The notes beneath the pieces were generated by a model. It was not told the origin of the DNA. It made no database searches and saw nothing but the letters and a program-made list of their open reading frames with translations. From contig PEXX01000047.1 of assembly GCA_002778965.1 (NCBI GenBank), positions 1 to 26,586 of the forward strand: a DNA stretch of 26,586 nucleotides, read 5' to 3'. The stretch is from Candidatus Kuenenbacteria bacterium CG08_land_8_20_14_0_20_37_23 (lineage in GTDB: Bacteria > Patescibacteriota > Patescibacteriia > UBA2196 > GWA2-42-15). How positions within the stretch are numbered: position 1 is the stretch's first letter; each line of letters starts with the position of its first letter. The position numbers were made by a program, and so were the translations under genes. This document shows, piece after piece, positions 1 through 7,552 of this stretch.

Positions 1-813
1 GTATTCAAAGGCGTGCCAGATGTTGTTGCCGCAAACGCGATAGGTTCAAATATCGCGAATATTTTACTTATCATTGGCGTTTCTGCTGTCATTGGTAAAC
101 GGCTCATAGTTACAAAAAGTTTGATAGATTTGGATTTGCCGCTTCTTGCCATTAGTACGGTTTTACTTTTGGGCGTTGTCTGGGATAAACAAATTACTTT
201 TGGTGAATCTCTCTTAATGCTTGTTACCTACGGCATATATTTGCTTTATACAGTTTTACACAAGGACACGGAAGATACGGGTGAAATCGCTGAATTTTTA
301 CCATCGCGGCAAGAAAGAAGAAAACACATTGCCGCCCATAAGAAAGAAGAATTTACCCGTCCCAAACTCGTTGCAAAAGATTTCATTCTTTTAGTCGTTG
401 GTATTTTGGGTTTAGTTTTTGGCGCGAAATATCTCATTGACGCGTTGGTGAATTTATCCGCGATGTTGAACATCGCAACCGGAGTGATTGCCATTACTGC
501 CGTCGCGGTCGGTACTTCTTTGCCCGAACTTTTGGTTTCCGCGAAAGCGGCTCTCCAAAAAAAATCAGAAATCGCCCTTGGAAATATTTTCGGTTCAAAT
601 GTTTTCAATGCTTTAGTTGTCATAGGTTTGCCAGGATTGTTTCGTGTTCTTCCGGTAGATAACCAAATTTTTATAATTGGTGTCCCCACAATGGCTCTCG
701 CAACACTTCTTTTTGTCATTTCTGGCATATCAAGAAGGATTCATATGTGGGAAGGCGCGTTTTATCTTTTGCTGTATGTTCTTTTCATCGCGAAACTTTT
801 CAATTGGTTTTAA
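1..813 (+). CDS. CaCA-family Na+/Ca2+ (cation) exchanger, 5' end outside window
   Basis: The reading frame is open from base 1 (it begins VFKGVPDVV), so the gene enters from the left; the first in-window GTG at 13 is internal. About 270 residues remain of a family that is usually 310-330 long. Both alpha repeats typical of calcium/cation antiporters are visible: the first near the N-terminus (IGSNIANILLIIGVS), and the second with GTSLPELLVSA followed by ALGNIFGSNVFNAL. A charged cytoplasmic loop (residues about 85-120 of the visible part) separates the two hydrophobic halves. It is predicted to be an inner-membrane exchanger of the YrbG type moving Ca2+ or another divalent cation against Na+ or H+. 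The ion is not deducible. A strong terminator follows 83 bases after the stop. The family is clear; the true start is not visible. Confidence 0.93.
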   Translation, partial: VFKGVPDVVAANAIGSNIANILLIIGVSAVIGKRLIVTKSLIDLDLPLLAISTVLLLGVVWDKQITFGESLLMLVTYGIYLLYTVLHKDTEDTGEIAEFLPSRQERRKHIAAHKKEEFTRPKLVAKDFILLVVGILGLVFGAKYLIDALVNLSAMLNIATGVIAITAVAVGTSLPELLVSAKAALQKKSEIALGNIFGSNVFNALVVIGLPGLFRVLPVDNQIFIIGVPTMALATLLFVISGISRRIHMWEGAFYLLLYVLFIAKLFNWF

Positions 814-895
814 TTGCCGCCAAAAACCTCTTGTCAGCCGAAGCCGAAAGCGTAGATGGAAAATTATCAGCAAAACTTTTCAAAATAACATTTTC

Positions 896-922
896 AAAAA
901 CTCCGCTTACAGCGGAGTTTTT
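896..922 (+). terminator. Rho-independent terminator (bidirectional)
   Basis: A perfect 11-bp stem (AAAAACTCCGC / GCGGAGTTTTT) with a 5-base loop and a T run on the plus strand follows the cation-exchanger gene. The A run on the 5' side would let it work on the other strand too. Confidence 0.9.
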
Positions 923-949
923 GTTGCGCGGTAATTTATGTTGATATTC

Positions 950-1120
950 TAACGGAATCGGGAGTTTCTTTTAAACCCGAAAACTCCGTACGATTCAGCG
1001 GCCGAGCCCAGTCCTTGCTTTCGCCGCCGCCGAATTTCATATTTTGCTCCCGCCGGCTATCGCCTAAGCGAAGCGCTGGCAGGCAAGTCGCGAAACGCGC
1101 CGCTTGTTCTTTACTAAAAA
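950..1120. repeat. GC-rich palindromic intergenic islet, possible dispersed repeat
   Basis: This part of the 383-base gap between two genes is far richer in GC than its surroundings and has no convincing reading frame. It contains GGAGTTT/AAACTCC arms around 963-989, several GCCGCC and CGGC runs, and a GCCGGC...GCTGGC pairing around 1053-1080. It looks like a mobile or dispersed intergenic repeat rather than a gene, but with one copy in the window this cannot be shown. Confidence 0.4.
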
Positions 1121-1146
1121 TAAATCTTATAGTATCATTGTAGAAG

Positions 1147-1200
1147 GGCTAATGAATTTAGCCATGCTTTAATATAATAATATAATAAATAATAGCATGG
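1147..1200. promoter_or_regulatory. Two adjacent hairpins and -10-like boxes over the start of the carbonic-anhydrase-like gene
   Basis: GGCTAA/TTAGCC arms (about 1148-1163) are followed by CCATGCT (1162-1168) pairing with AGCATGG (1194-1200). The second arm contains the ATG start codon at 1197. The 25-base AT-rich loop holds two overlapping TATAAT-like boxes. It could be an operator palindrome around a promoter or an mRNA hairpin hiding the start codon. Confidence 0.45.
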
Positions 1201-1607
1201 ATCATTTCCAAAAATTATCAATTGTTATTTCTTGTATTGATTATAGATTTTGGCCGCAATCCTTGCCGCTTTTGATGAAAAAATATGGCAATTTTGATTT
1301 AATACAAATAGCCGGTTCAGGTAAAAATTTAATTTCGCCGTCAGAAAAAGAAGACAAAATAACCCTTCTGAATAATATTGAAATATCAATACAATTACAC
1401 AATTCTCAGAAATTAATTTTGGTCAATCATATAGATTGCGGAGCATATGGCGGAAGCAGAAATTTCAAATCACAAAAAGAGGAGGTTAAATTTCACAAAG
1501 AGGAATTAAAAAAAGCCAAAAAAATTATTCATGGAAAATTTCCACAATTACCAGTTAACACAGAATTATTAATAATGGGTGCCAATAAAAAAATAAAGTT
1601 ATTATAA
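1197..1607 (+). CDS. Small beta-carbonic-anhydrase-like zinc protein
   Basis: This 136-residue protein carries the zinc-site pattern of beta-class carbonic anhydrases: C13-x-D15-x-R17 (CIDYR) near the N-terminus and H78-x-x-C81 followed by G (NHIDCGAYGG). These are the Cys/His/Cys ligands and the Asp/Arg dyad of the family. It is much shorter than classical beta-CAs (about 200 residues); the C-terminal half has a lysine-rich helix and a short strand. A CO2 hydratase role is plausible, but this short group may do something else. The start is the ATG inside a palindrome arm. No Shine-Dalgarno motif is visible. The gene stands alone between two terminator or intergenic regions. Confidence 0.72.
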   Translation: MDHFQKLSIVISCIDYRFWPQSLPLLMKKYGNFDLIQIAGSGKNLISPSEKEDKITLLNNIEISIQLHNSQKLILVNHIDCGAYGGSRNFKSQKEEVKFHKEELKKAKKIIHGKFPQLPVNTELLIMGANKKIKLL

Positions 1608-1772
1608 TTAATTGAAAACCAGAAATTAATTTTTTAGAATTATTGCTTATGTGGCAATGGACGGTGCAATTCGCGTTTTAACGGCTTTAACTATATTAAC
1701 GGCTTTTGTAGCTAGGGGTTTGCTCCATCTTTTTTAATGATAATATTTATCAAATTAAATTTACCGTCTAAC

Positions 1773-1849
1773 GGGTTCGTAGCTCAGTTGGTTAGAGCGC
1801 CACGTTGACATCGTGGAGGTCAGAGGTTCAATTCCTCTCGGACCCACCA
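1773..1849 (+). tRNA. tRNA-Val (anticodon GAC)
   Basis: The cloverleaf is complete with 3' CCA encoded. The acceptor arms GGGTTCG/CGGACCC pair with one G-U. The D arm is TAGCTCAGTTGGTTAGAGC, the anticodon stem CCACG/CGTGG has loop TTGACAT, and the T arm has GGTTCAATTC. The loop reads GAC, so valine. The 165 bases upstream hold no convincing gene, only a short hydrophobic frame. Confidence 0.97.
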
Positions 1850-1872
1850 TTTATGCTTATATTTATGCTTAT
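1849..1872. repeat. Perfect 12-bp tandem duplication abutting the tRNA 3' end
   Basis: ATTTATGCTTAT occurs twice head to tail (1849-1860 and 1861-1872). The first copy begins at the terminal A of the tRNA CCA. An inverted partial copy, ATAAGCATA, lies at 1975-1983. tRNA 3' ends are common integration sites, but no integrase is present. Confidence 0.6.
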
Positions 1873-2115
1873 TGAGAACAATTTCAAAAAATATCAATCA
1901 AATCTGCTGTGCGAGCTCGGAATATTTCATTAGAGTATTTTAAAAAATTTGATGAGGTAAGTGTTAAAAAAACGATAAGCATATATAAAAAGTTGAAATT
2001 TGAAATCATAAATTTGATGCAAATTTGCTCGGCATCAATTAAGTTTTCTTTCGCAATTGATAATCACTAACAACAAAGCGATCAACTGTGAATTAATGAG
2101 AATTATAAAAAATAT

Positions 2116-2334
2116 ATGACTATCAATGTGAAGGTGAAAACTAAGGCGCGTGAAAATAAAATAAAAAAAATATCAGCAAATGAATATTCAATCAAAACTA
2201 CGGCAGTGCCCGAAAAAGGCAAAGCGAATAAAGCAATTATTAAAATTCTGGCTGAAGAATTGGGAGTGGCAAAATCCAGGATGAGAATTGTTAATGGAGA
2301 AAAAAGTAGAAATAAAGTTATGGAAATTGTATGA
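2116..2334 (+). CDS. DUF167 / YggU-family protein
   Basis: The 72-residue protein matches the full length of the DUF167 (YggU) family. Its signature stretch PEKGKANKAIIKILAEELGV is followed by KSRMRIVNGEKSRNKVMEI. The fold is a small alpha/beta domain. The biological role is not established for the family. The start is the ATG at 2116. The 266 bases between the tRNA and this gene hold only short out-of-frame pieces and an AT-rich leader. The call is secure at family level; the function is unknown. Confidence 0.88.
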   Translation: MTINVKVKTKARENKIKKISANEYSIKTTAVPEKGKANKAIIKILAEELGVAKSRMRIVNGEKSRNKVMEIV

Positions 2335-2422
2335 TTGACAATTTAAGATGAAATAAGTATGATGGAATTAGAAAATTATAGAATTGAAAGTTGTTTTAAA
2401 ATTAAAGGTTTGTTCACAATGT

Positions 2423-2431
2423 TGGTATAAT
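2423..2431 (+). promoter_or_regulatory. Extended -10 promoter element upstream of tRNA-Gly
   Basis: TGGTATAAT is a perfect extended -10 (TGnTATAAT). It lies about 70 bases before the tRNA-Gly gene, with no clear -35. Its position fits transcription of the tRNA. Confidence 0.5.
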
Positions 2432-2502
2432 AGTTTAATTGCAGTCAAGACAAATAAACAATAATTATGCGATTCCCATAAGCCGATTATATTGTTCAAA
2501 AT

Positions 2503-2577
2503 GCGGGTATAGTATAATAGTTATTATGCGGCCTTGCCAAGGCCGAGAAACGGGTGCGATTCCCGTTACCCGCTCCA
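2503..2577 (+). tRNA. tRNA-Gly (anticodon GCC)
   Basis: The acceptor arms GCGGGTA/TACCCGC pair perfectly. The anticodon stem CGGCC/GGCCG encloses TTGCCAA with anticodon GCC, and the T arm is CGGGTGCGATTCCCG. The discriminator base is T and CCA is encoded. A longer reading frame that starts inside this tRNA belongs to the following gene only by chance. Confidence 0.96.
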
Positions 2578-2606
2578 TATCTTAATTTATAAATTAATTT
2601 TATTAT

Positions 2607-3061
2607 ATGTCTGGAAAAAACAACTGGATAAAGAAGGCGAAAAACAAGCGCCTGACAATGAAAAAATAGAAAATGCCCCAACTAAAAAAACGGCTCAACA
2701 AGAGCTCCATAAAAAATTTGGCATTATAAATACCGCCGCTTTTCGCGAAGCTCTTCAACAAGGCAATACCAATACAGCCAAAGAATGGTTGCAATATATT
2801 GTTAATAATCAAGAAAAATTTCCTCAATACCAAGCTACATGGGATAATTGGTTAAAAGACAGATGGCAAGAAATTTCTCAACAAGAATTATTTGATAAAT
2901 TTGGGATGAGAAAGACAAATGATTTTTGTCAGGCAATAAGAGAAGGAAAAGTTAACAAAGCTAAAGAGTGGCTGCAGTATATTATTGATAACCGTGACCA
3001 ATTTCCGCAATATAATGATAGTTGGCTTGAAGATCGTCAAAAAGAATTAGAACAAGCATAA
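2607..3061 (+). CDS. Hypothetical protein with two tandem ~58-residue repeats; 5' end out of frame
   Basis: The body encodes two clear repeats. The first starts QQELHKKFGI and contains AKEWLQYIVNN and FPQYQ. The second starts QQELFDKFGM and contains AKEWLQYIIDN and FPQYN. Both are helical and charged, and no catalytic motif is seen. The only sensible ATG (2607) reads MSGKNN and stops after 20 codons. Adding one A to the A6 run at 2615-2620, or a -1 slip there, gives MSGKKQLDKEGEK and joins the long frame. The site reads A_AAA_AAC in the ATG frame, which has the form of a -1 slippery heptamer. The protein is most likely cytosolic; I do not recognise a function. The frame otherwise runs back into the tRNA without a start. 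Confidence 0.6.
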
Positions 3062-3119
3062 AAATATTTAAAATAAGTCCGAACTCTTTTATAAAGGCGG
3101 CTCCATCAAGAATTCAGAT

Positions 3120-3257
3120 ATGTCTCAAGACTTGACGAAATTATCAAGCTCAACTAAATCAGATTTATTCGTAATATTAACCGTATATTCTTCCATCGCA
3201 AAAAATAAACGAAAATTTTGGGATGTAAAAACGGTCCAAATTCTCTTGGAAGATTGA
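3120..3257 (+). CDS. Small open frame of 45 codons, uncertain
   Basis: An ATG-started frame (MSQDLTKLSSSTKSD...) runs 45 residues to a stop just before the convergent mnmA gene. Its composition is protein-like, with a hydrophobic centre (LFVILTVYSSIA) and a basic stretch (KNKRKFW). No homology is recognised and no ribosome binding site is seen. It may be a remnant. Confidence 0.22.
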   Translation: MSQDLTKLSSSTKSDLFVILTVYSSIAKNKRKFWDVKTVQILLED

Positions 3258-3289
3258 GAGCTACAGAATAACCGCAGAATTAGCTCAGC

Positions 3290-4399
3290 TCAGATTGAGA
3301 TGTCAGTAATCCTTCCTCCACCGGGGCAAACCCGACCTTGATAAAAAACAGCATATTGCCCGGGAGTGATGGATTTTTGGGGTTGATTGAAAACAATTTT
3401 AAATTTATTACCATCTAATTGGTAAAGAGTGGCCCGGGCTGGTTTATGACTGTAGCGAATTTTGGCTTTTATTTTGAGCGGCCTGGTTGGTGTTTGATTG
3501 GAGATGAAATGAACTGGCGACAGAATGGCTGCCTGCTGGTATAAATCTTTTTCATCTTGAGAAACAACTAAAATATTTTCTTTGACATTAAACCCAATAA
3601 CAAACCATGGGCCGCCTGGCAATTTAATCCTTTTGCGCTGACCAATGGTATAAAAATGCAGTCCCGGGTGTTCACCTAAAATATTACCCTCTTTATCTTG
3701 GATAAGACCGACTTTCTCCCCTATCTCCTGACTTAAAAATCGTGGCATTGACTTGCCGGCCACAAAACAAAAATCCTGGCTCTGTTTAATTTTTTCAAAA
3801 AAATTAAGACCATATTTTTTAGCCAGTTGATAAACTTCTTTTTTAGTGTAGCCGCCAAGTGGAAAAATGATATTTTTTAAATATACTTGCGGCAAAAACG
3901 CCAATGAATATGTCTGATCTTTTTCTTTGTCTTTAGCGGTTAATAATAGAAAATTGTTTTTTTGTTTTTTTATTTTTTTGTTTTTTTGAATGTACGCATA
4001 ATGCCCGGTCGCCACATATTGAATATTATGATTATGCGCCCAGTCAAAAAGCTCTTTGAATTTTAAACGAGGATTGCACACAATGCATGGATTTGGAGTC
4101 TCGTGTCTTTTCAAGGCGCTGGTAAAATAATCAATTACCTCTTTGCGAAAATCCCCTGAAACATCAATTATATGATGCGCGACTCCAAGTTGATCACAAA
4201 TTTTTTTGGCAACAGCAAAAGATGCGGCAGAACAGCAAATATTTTCACGAGAAGTATTTTCTTTATCATCCCAAACAGCGTATTTGAGTGAAACGCCAAT
4301 CGGTTGCCAACCTGAATTTTTAAGTAATATTAAAGCGACTGACGAATCAACTCCGCCAGACATACCAACCACAATTTTTTGATTATGCCTATTCTGCAT
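3290..4399 (-). CDS. mnmA: tRNA 2-thiouridylase MnmA
   Basis: The 369-residue protein has the full MnmA layout: an N-type ATP pyrophosphatase PP-loop GMSGGVDSS at 12-20, the first catalytic cysteine in NPCIVCNPRLKF (C108 by alignment to the E. coli LCN motif), ATGHYA, KDQTYSL, the second catalytic cysteine in SQDFCF (C211), and a C-terminal barrel with FYTIGQRKR. It puts sulfur on U34 of tRNA-Lys, -Glu and -Gln. It is the last gene of the minus-strand run, 126 bases after the aminomutase gene, and may have its own promoter. Oddity: residues about 137-149 (IQKNKKIKKQKNN) come from a four-fold CAAAAAAA-type repeat inserted just after the ATGHYA motif, a place where the family has a variable loop. 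Confidence 0.96.
   Translation of the reverse strand: MQNRHNQKIVVGMSGGVDSSVALILLKNSGWQPIGVSLKYAVWDDKENTSRENICCSAASFAVAKKICDQLGVAHHIIDVSGDFRKEVIDYFTSALKRHETPNPCIVCNPRLKFKELFDWAHNHNIQYVATGHYAYIQKNKKIKKQKNNFLLLTAKDKEKDQTYSLAFLPQVYLKNIIFPLGGYTKKEVYQLAKKYGLNFFEKIKQSQDFCFVAGKSMPRFLSQEIGEKVGLIQDKEGNILGEHPGLHFYTIGQRKRIKLPGGPWFVIGFNVKENILVVSQDEKDLYQQAAILSPVHFISNQTPTRPLKIKAKIRYSHKPARATLYQLDGNKFKIVFNQPQKSITPGQYAVFYQGRVCPGGGRITDISI
3955..3990. repeat. Poly-A/T microrepeat inside mnmA
   Basis: Four near-identical units of seven Ts and a G or A in tandem (plus-strand view) encode a lysine/asparagine-rich insert in MnmA. The reading frame is kept. Confidence 0.75.
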
Positions 4400-4525
4400 G
4401 GCGCATAATATACATAAAAATCAAAGCTAAAATAACCGCTCCGACAAAAGACAGAAGACTAACGAAAAAAGTGGCAATAATAACATAGGTAAAATTGATG
4501 ATAACCCAACAATATTATGCAAAAT

Positions 4526-5464
4526 CTACGCGCTTGCAAGCACTTTTATTTTTTTAGATTTAAAATCTTTATACATACTGCGGTCAAATTGCCAAAAATT
4601 CAACGGCACAGGTATTTTACCGGCGCCACCACAAGCATCAATAACATAAGTCGGATAGGCAAGGCCGCTTAATTTAGAACGCAACTCAGTCATAATTTTT
4701 ATTTCCTTATCAACAGGCACGATAAAGTGCTCAGCGCCAGCCACATAATCACAACGATAAATATAGTATGGCTTAATTCCTGTCTCTAACAAGCGGCTGA
4801 AAAGCTCATAAAGAATTTTTGCATTGTCGTTTACTCCTTTAAGAAAAACAGATTGCGAAAACATTGCTGTCGCCACTGTCTGCAGTTTTTTAACAGCGCA
4901 AAGGGTAGCCCTTGTCAATTCGGCCGGATGTTCAAAGTGGAGCATCAAGTAAAGCGGCTGTTTTTTGACTTCAGCTAAGGCTGCCAATACTTTTGCATTA
5001 ACTAAAGCCGGGTTGGAAACCGGCAAACGCGTTCCAATGCGCAAAACTTTTATCTGTGCTAGACGTGAAAATTGACGCAAAGCGGTTTTCAAAATATCTG
5101 GAACAGTCAAAGGATCGCCGCCGGAAAGGATGAGCTCTTTTATCTGCGGATGTTTTTTGAGATAAAAAATTATCTGGCGCAAATCGGCATTACTGATAAC
5201 CCCCTTCTCAATATCAGATACCTTGCGCCGACGCGTACAAAAACGACAGTACGCCGCACAGTTCATCGTCAAGAGTACCAGTGCCCGATTACCATATTTA
5301 TAGACCAAACCCCTGACCACAGTGTGTTCTTCTTCCATTAAAGGATCCTCAACTGTTAATTCTTCGTCGCTCTCCTCAAGGCGAGAGGGAACAAATTGAC
5401 GCCGTACGGCAGGGCAAATTTTGGCTAATTTTTCCAAGTATGGTGAAAGTTTAACAGTAAGCAT
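4526..5464 (-). CDS. kamA: KamA-family radical SAM lysine 2,3-aminomutase
   Basis: The 312-residue protein carries the radical SAM cluster C69-x3-C73-x2-C76 (CAAYCRFC) followed by TRRR, the SAM-binding GGDP at 115-118, and the PLP-lysine loop DACGGAGK with K283. Residues matching those that bind lysine in the clostridial enzyme are kept: R78 after the cluster, D239 in YRCDY and D276 in IDACGG. This supports lysine as the substrate and beta-lysine as the product (inference from family knowledge). It is shorter than clostridial LAM (416) and near EpmB length. No EpmA or AblB partner is in the window. Instead, two ATP-grasp ligases lie directly upstream (18 bases from the nearest), which suggests that they use its product. 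Confidence 0.9.
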   Translation of the reverse strand: MLTVKLSPYLEKLAKICPAVRRQFVPSRLEESDEELTVEDPLMEEEHTVVRGLVYKYGNRALVLLTMNCAAYCRFCTRRRKVSDIEKGVISNADLRQIIFYLKKHPQIKELILSGGDPLTVPDILKTALRQFSRLAQIKVLRIGTRLPVSNPALVNAKVLAALAEVKKQPLYLMLHFEHPAELTRATLCAVKKLQTVATAMFSQSVFLKGVNDNAKILYELFSRLLETGIKPYYIYRCDYVAGAEHFIVPVDKEIKIMTELRSKLSGLAYPTYVIDACGGAGKIPVPLNFWQFDRSMYKDFKSKKIKVLASA

Positions 5465-5482
5465 GTAATTAGAAATTATCAG

Positions 5483-6520
5483 TTAATTAATTTTTTTAAA
5501 ATATTTAACCTTACACCGTTGACAGGCTGATATAATAATTTTTTCAATCATCTGATTATAACTTAAACCGGCTACGCGAGCGGCTCTTGGAAAACGTGAA
5601 TTCTCTTTCGGATCAGGAATAATGCCAGGCGGACAATTTACCTCAATGATATGCGGCTTGCCCGTTATGTCCAATCTAATGTCAATTCTTGCCCAGTCCG
5701 CCATGCCAAGCGCTTGAAAGGCTTTAAGTGAAATATCTTCAATTTGATGCGCCAATTTTATATTTGTTTTTGCCGGACAGATCAATGGATCGTACCCACT
5801 GTCAGGATTGTCATATATCCATTTGGCTTCATAATGATCAAAGTGCGGCATACCAATCGGAAGTTTATCAAAAGTTAGTTCAATAATCGGCAAGACGCGC
5901 GCTGGATTACCAATAACAGCCACGGTAAATTCACGGCCTCCCAAAAATTCTTCAATTAAAACTCTTTGTTTGAACTGTTGCAAAAGGTCATGGGTTATTT
6001 TTTTAAGCTCTTTAAAATTATGAGCTAAATTTTTAGCGCGAATGCCTTTACTGGAACCCTCGGCCATTGGTTTAGCAATAACTGGATAGGCAAACATATT
6101 TTTCTCGCATAAATCGCTTATTTTTTCAACAGCTATCCAGGCCGGTGTTGGAATATGGTGAATAGACATTATTTCTTTGGCTCTTATCTTATCCAGCCCA
6201 AGCGCGTAAGACAAAGGACCGGGGCCGGTGTATGGCAGTCCAAGCATTTCCAGCATGGCTGGAATCTGCGCTTCGCGGTCACGGCCATTAATGCCTTCGG
6301 CGATATTGAAAACTAAATCAATTCTTCTTTTTAATTTTTGAAATTTTACATAAGCTCCTTCATCAGCCTCAACCGTAAACACGCGATGACCAAGTTTCTT
6401 CAAAGCTTTTTTAATAGCCATAATAGTTGCCGGCTCGTCAAATTCAGCCTCCACGATATATTGCGGATTATTGATGTCCGGTTTAGTATGGCGCACATTG
6501 TAGGCAAGGGCAATATTCAT
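5483..6520 (-). CDS. D-Ala-D-Ala-ligase-like ATP-grasp enzyme (1)
   Basis: The 345-residue protein has the COG1181 architecture: EGINGRDREAQ...LGLPYTG near 75-100, the ATP-grasp substrate-lysine strand YPVIAKPMAEGSSKG, the adenine strand VLIEEFLGGREFTVAV, and the metal-binding end DIRLDITGKPHIIEVNCPPG (E-x-N present). The N-terminus (EAEFDEPATIMAIKKALKKLGH) lacks the GGxSxExxVS start that holds the first D-Ala in true Ddl, so the substrate is probably not simply D-Ala. It would form an amide from a carboxyl-phosphate and an amine. It is 30 bases after ligase 2 and 18 bases before kamA, in an obvious operon. Confidence 0.87.
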   Translation of the reverse strand: MNIALAYNVRHTKPDINNPQYIVEAEFDEPATIMAIKKALKKLGHRVFTVEADEGAYVKFQKLKRRIDLVFNIAEGINGRDREAQIPAMLEMLGLPYTGPGPLSYALGLDKIRAKEIMSIHHIPTPAWIAVEKISDLCEKNMFAYPVIAKPMAEGSSKGIRAKNLAHNFKELKKITHDLLQQFKQRVLIEEFLGGREFTVAVIGNPARVLPIIELTFDKLPIGMPHFDHYEAKWIYDNPDSGYDPLICPAKTNIKLAHQIEDISLKAFQALGMADWARIDIRLDITGKPHIIEVNCPPGIIPDPKENSRFPRAARVAGLSYNQMIEKIIISACQRCKVKYFKKIN

Positions 6521-6550
6521 AAAACATATTAAATAGAATAAATATGCGAA

Positions 6551-7552
6551 TTAAGTCATCATCAAATTTGGTTCATCTTTGCTTGCATTAAGTATCAAAC
6601 GACGAATAATTTCATCAAAATTAATATCATACATCTTTAAGACATGGCTAATAGCGCAGTCGGTTTCTATAGGGCCAAAAGCCGGATTGGCATTACAATC
6701 AATAAAATAGTAACGGCCTGATTCATCTTGGCGCACATCAAACTTGCCATAATCATCCATCTTAAGAATATCAAAAGCTGTGCGGACGTAGTTCTCGAGT
6801 ATGCCATTACCAGATGAACGAACATAATCATAGCTATCAATATCGCGCCAAACAGCGTCAAAAGTGGCAATTTTGTATTTGGTGGCGGCTTCATTGAATT
6901 TTTTTTCGCCAATATAAATTTTTTTGCTCATACCTTCTAATAGATAAGCCGTCAACTCTTTGCCGACAATGAACTCTTCCACTAACACTGGCTGGCGATA
7001 AATTCTGAACAATTTTTTGAGGCGCTCGCGCAAATGCAACTCATTGTCGCTGACTGAATCCTGGTCAATAGCCACGCTGCCGTGAATTTCATTCAATTTG
7101 GAGATCAGAGGAAATTTGAGCTGGACATCAAGGATGTCTAACAACGAGCTGAACAGCTGATAGCGAGGCAAAGGCACGCCGGTTTGTTCCAATAATTTTT
7201 TTGTTAAAAATTTGTTGGAATTAATGGCTAAGCCCAGCATGCCAGTACCAGTGTATGGAATATTGAACAGATCCAACTGCGCGGGAATGATAGCGGCAAG
7301 ATGCTCTTGGCCACGAACCGAGTCAACAAGATTTAAAACCAATTGCGGCCTTACTTTTTGCAATTTTTTCGGCAAAGAGCTATCACCCGGCAAGAGAATA
7401 ACTTCAAAACCAACCTTTTCAAAATATACAGCCACGATTTTAGCACGTTCAAATACTTCAGCTTCGGAGATATATTGCTCTTCTGTTGGAAAATACTCCC
7501 GCTTTGCTTGACTGTACAAAATAGCCAGCGTCTTATTGCCAAAGTTATTCAT
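6551..7552 (-). CDS. D-Ala-D-Ala-ligase-like ATP-grasp enzyme (2)
   Basis: The 333-residue ATP-grasp protein is a divergent paralogue of its downstream neighbour: EAEVFERAKIVAVYFEKVGFEV in place of the Ddl substrate loop, VDSVRGQEHLAAIIPAQLDLFNIPYTG, FPLISKLNEIHGSVAI, VLVEEFIVGKELTAYL, and the metal site FDVRQDESGRYYFIDCNANPAFG (D-x-N rather than E-x-N). Its start codon overlaps the stop of the preceding 60-residue peptide gene by 8 bases (ATGAATAA), so the two are probably translationally coupled. Two different ligases of this kind in one operon suggest two successive ligations, or ligation to two partners. The substrates are unknown. Confidence 0.85.
   Translation of the reverse strand: MNNFGNKTLAILYSQAKREYFPTEEQYISEAEVFERAKIVAVYFEKVGFEVILLPGDSSLPKKLQKVRPQLVLNLVDSVRGQEHLAAIIPAQLDLFNIPYTGTGMLGLAINSNKFLTKKLLEQTGVPLPRYQLFSSLLDILDVQLKFPLISKLNEIHGSVAIDQDSVSDNELHLRERLKKLFRIYRQPVLVEEFIVGKELTAYLLEGMSKKIYIGEKKFNEAATKYKIATFDAVWRDIDSYDYVRSSGNGILENYVRTAFDILKMDDYGKFDVRQDESGRYYFIDCNANPAFGPIETDCAISHVLKMYDINFDEIIRRLILNASKDEPNLMMT

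Noticed and set aside
246..728. Minus-strand frame of 160 codons inside the cation exchanger
   Set aside because: It is fully antisense to a clear transporter gene, has no motif, and is a codon shadow.
1629..1737. Short hydrophobic frame before tRNA-Val (MDGAIRVLTALTILTAFVARG)
   Set aside because: It would be a 26-residue membrane peptide, but there is no promoter, no binding site and no recognisable homologue. Chance in AT-rich DNA is likely.
2468..2483. GCGATTCCCATAAGCC resembling a tRNA T-arm before tRNA-Gly
   Set aside because: Only a few bases match the T arm; no acceptor or anticodon arm can be built around it.
2534..2606. Extension of the two-repeat protein into tRNA-Gly from a TTG start
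   Set aside because: The frame is open only because the tRNA happens to lack a stop. A protein start inside the anticodon arm is not credible.
4400..4525. Hydrophobic minus-strand frame before mnmA (VIIATFFVSLLSFVGAVILALIF)
   Set aside because: It resembles a membrane segment of a transporter N-terminus, but there is no usable start codon upstream and the frame ends inside the mnmA start. It is at most a remnant.
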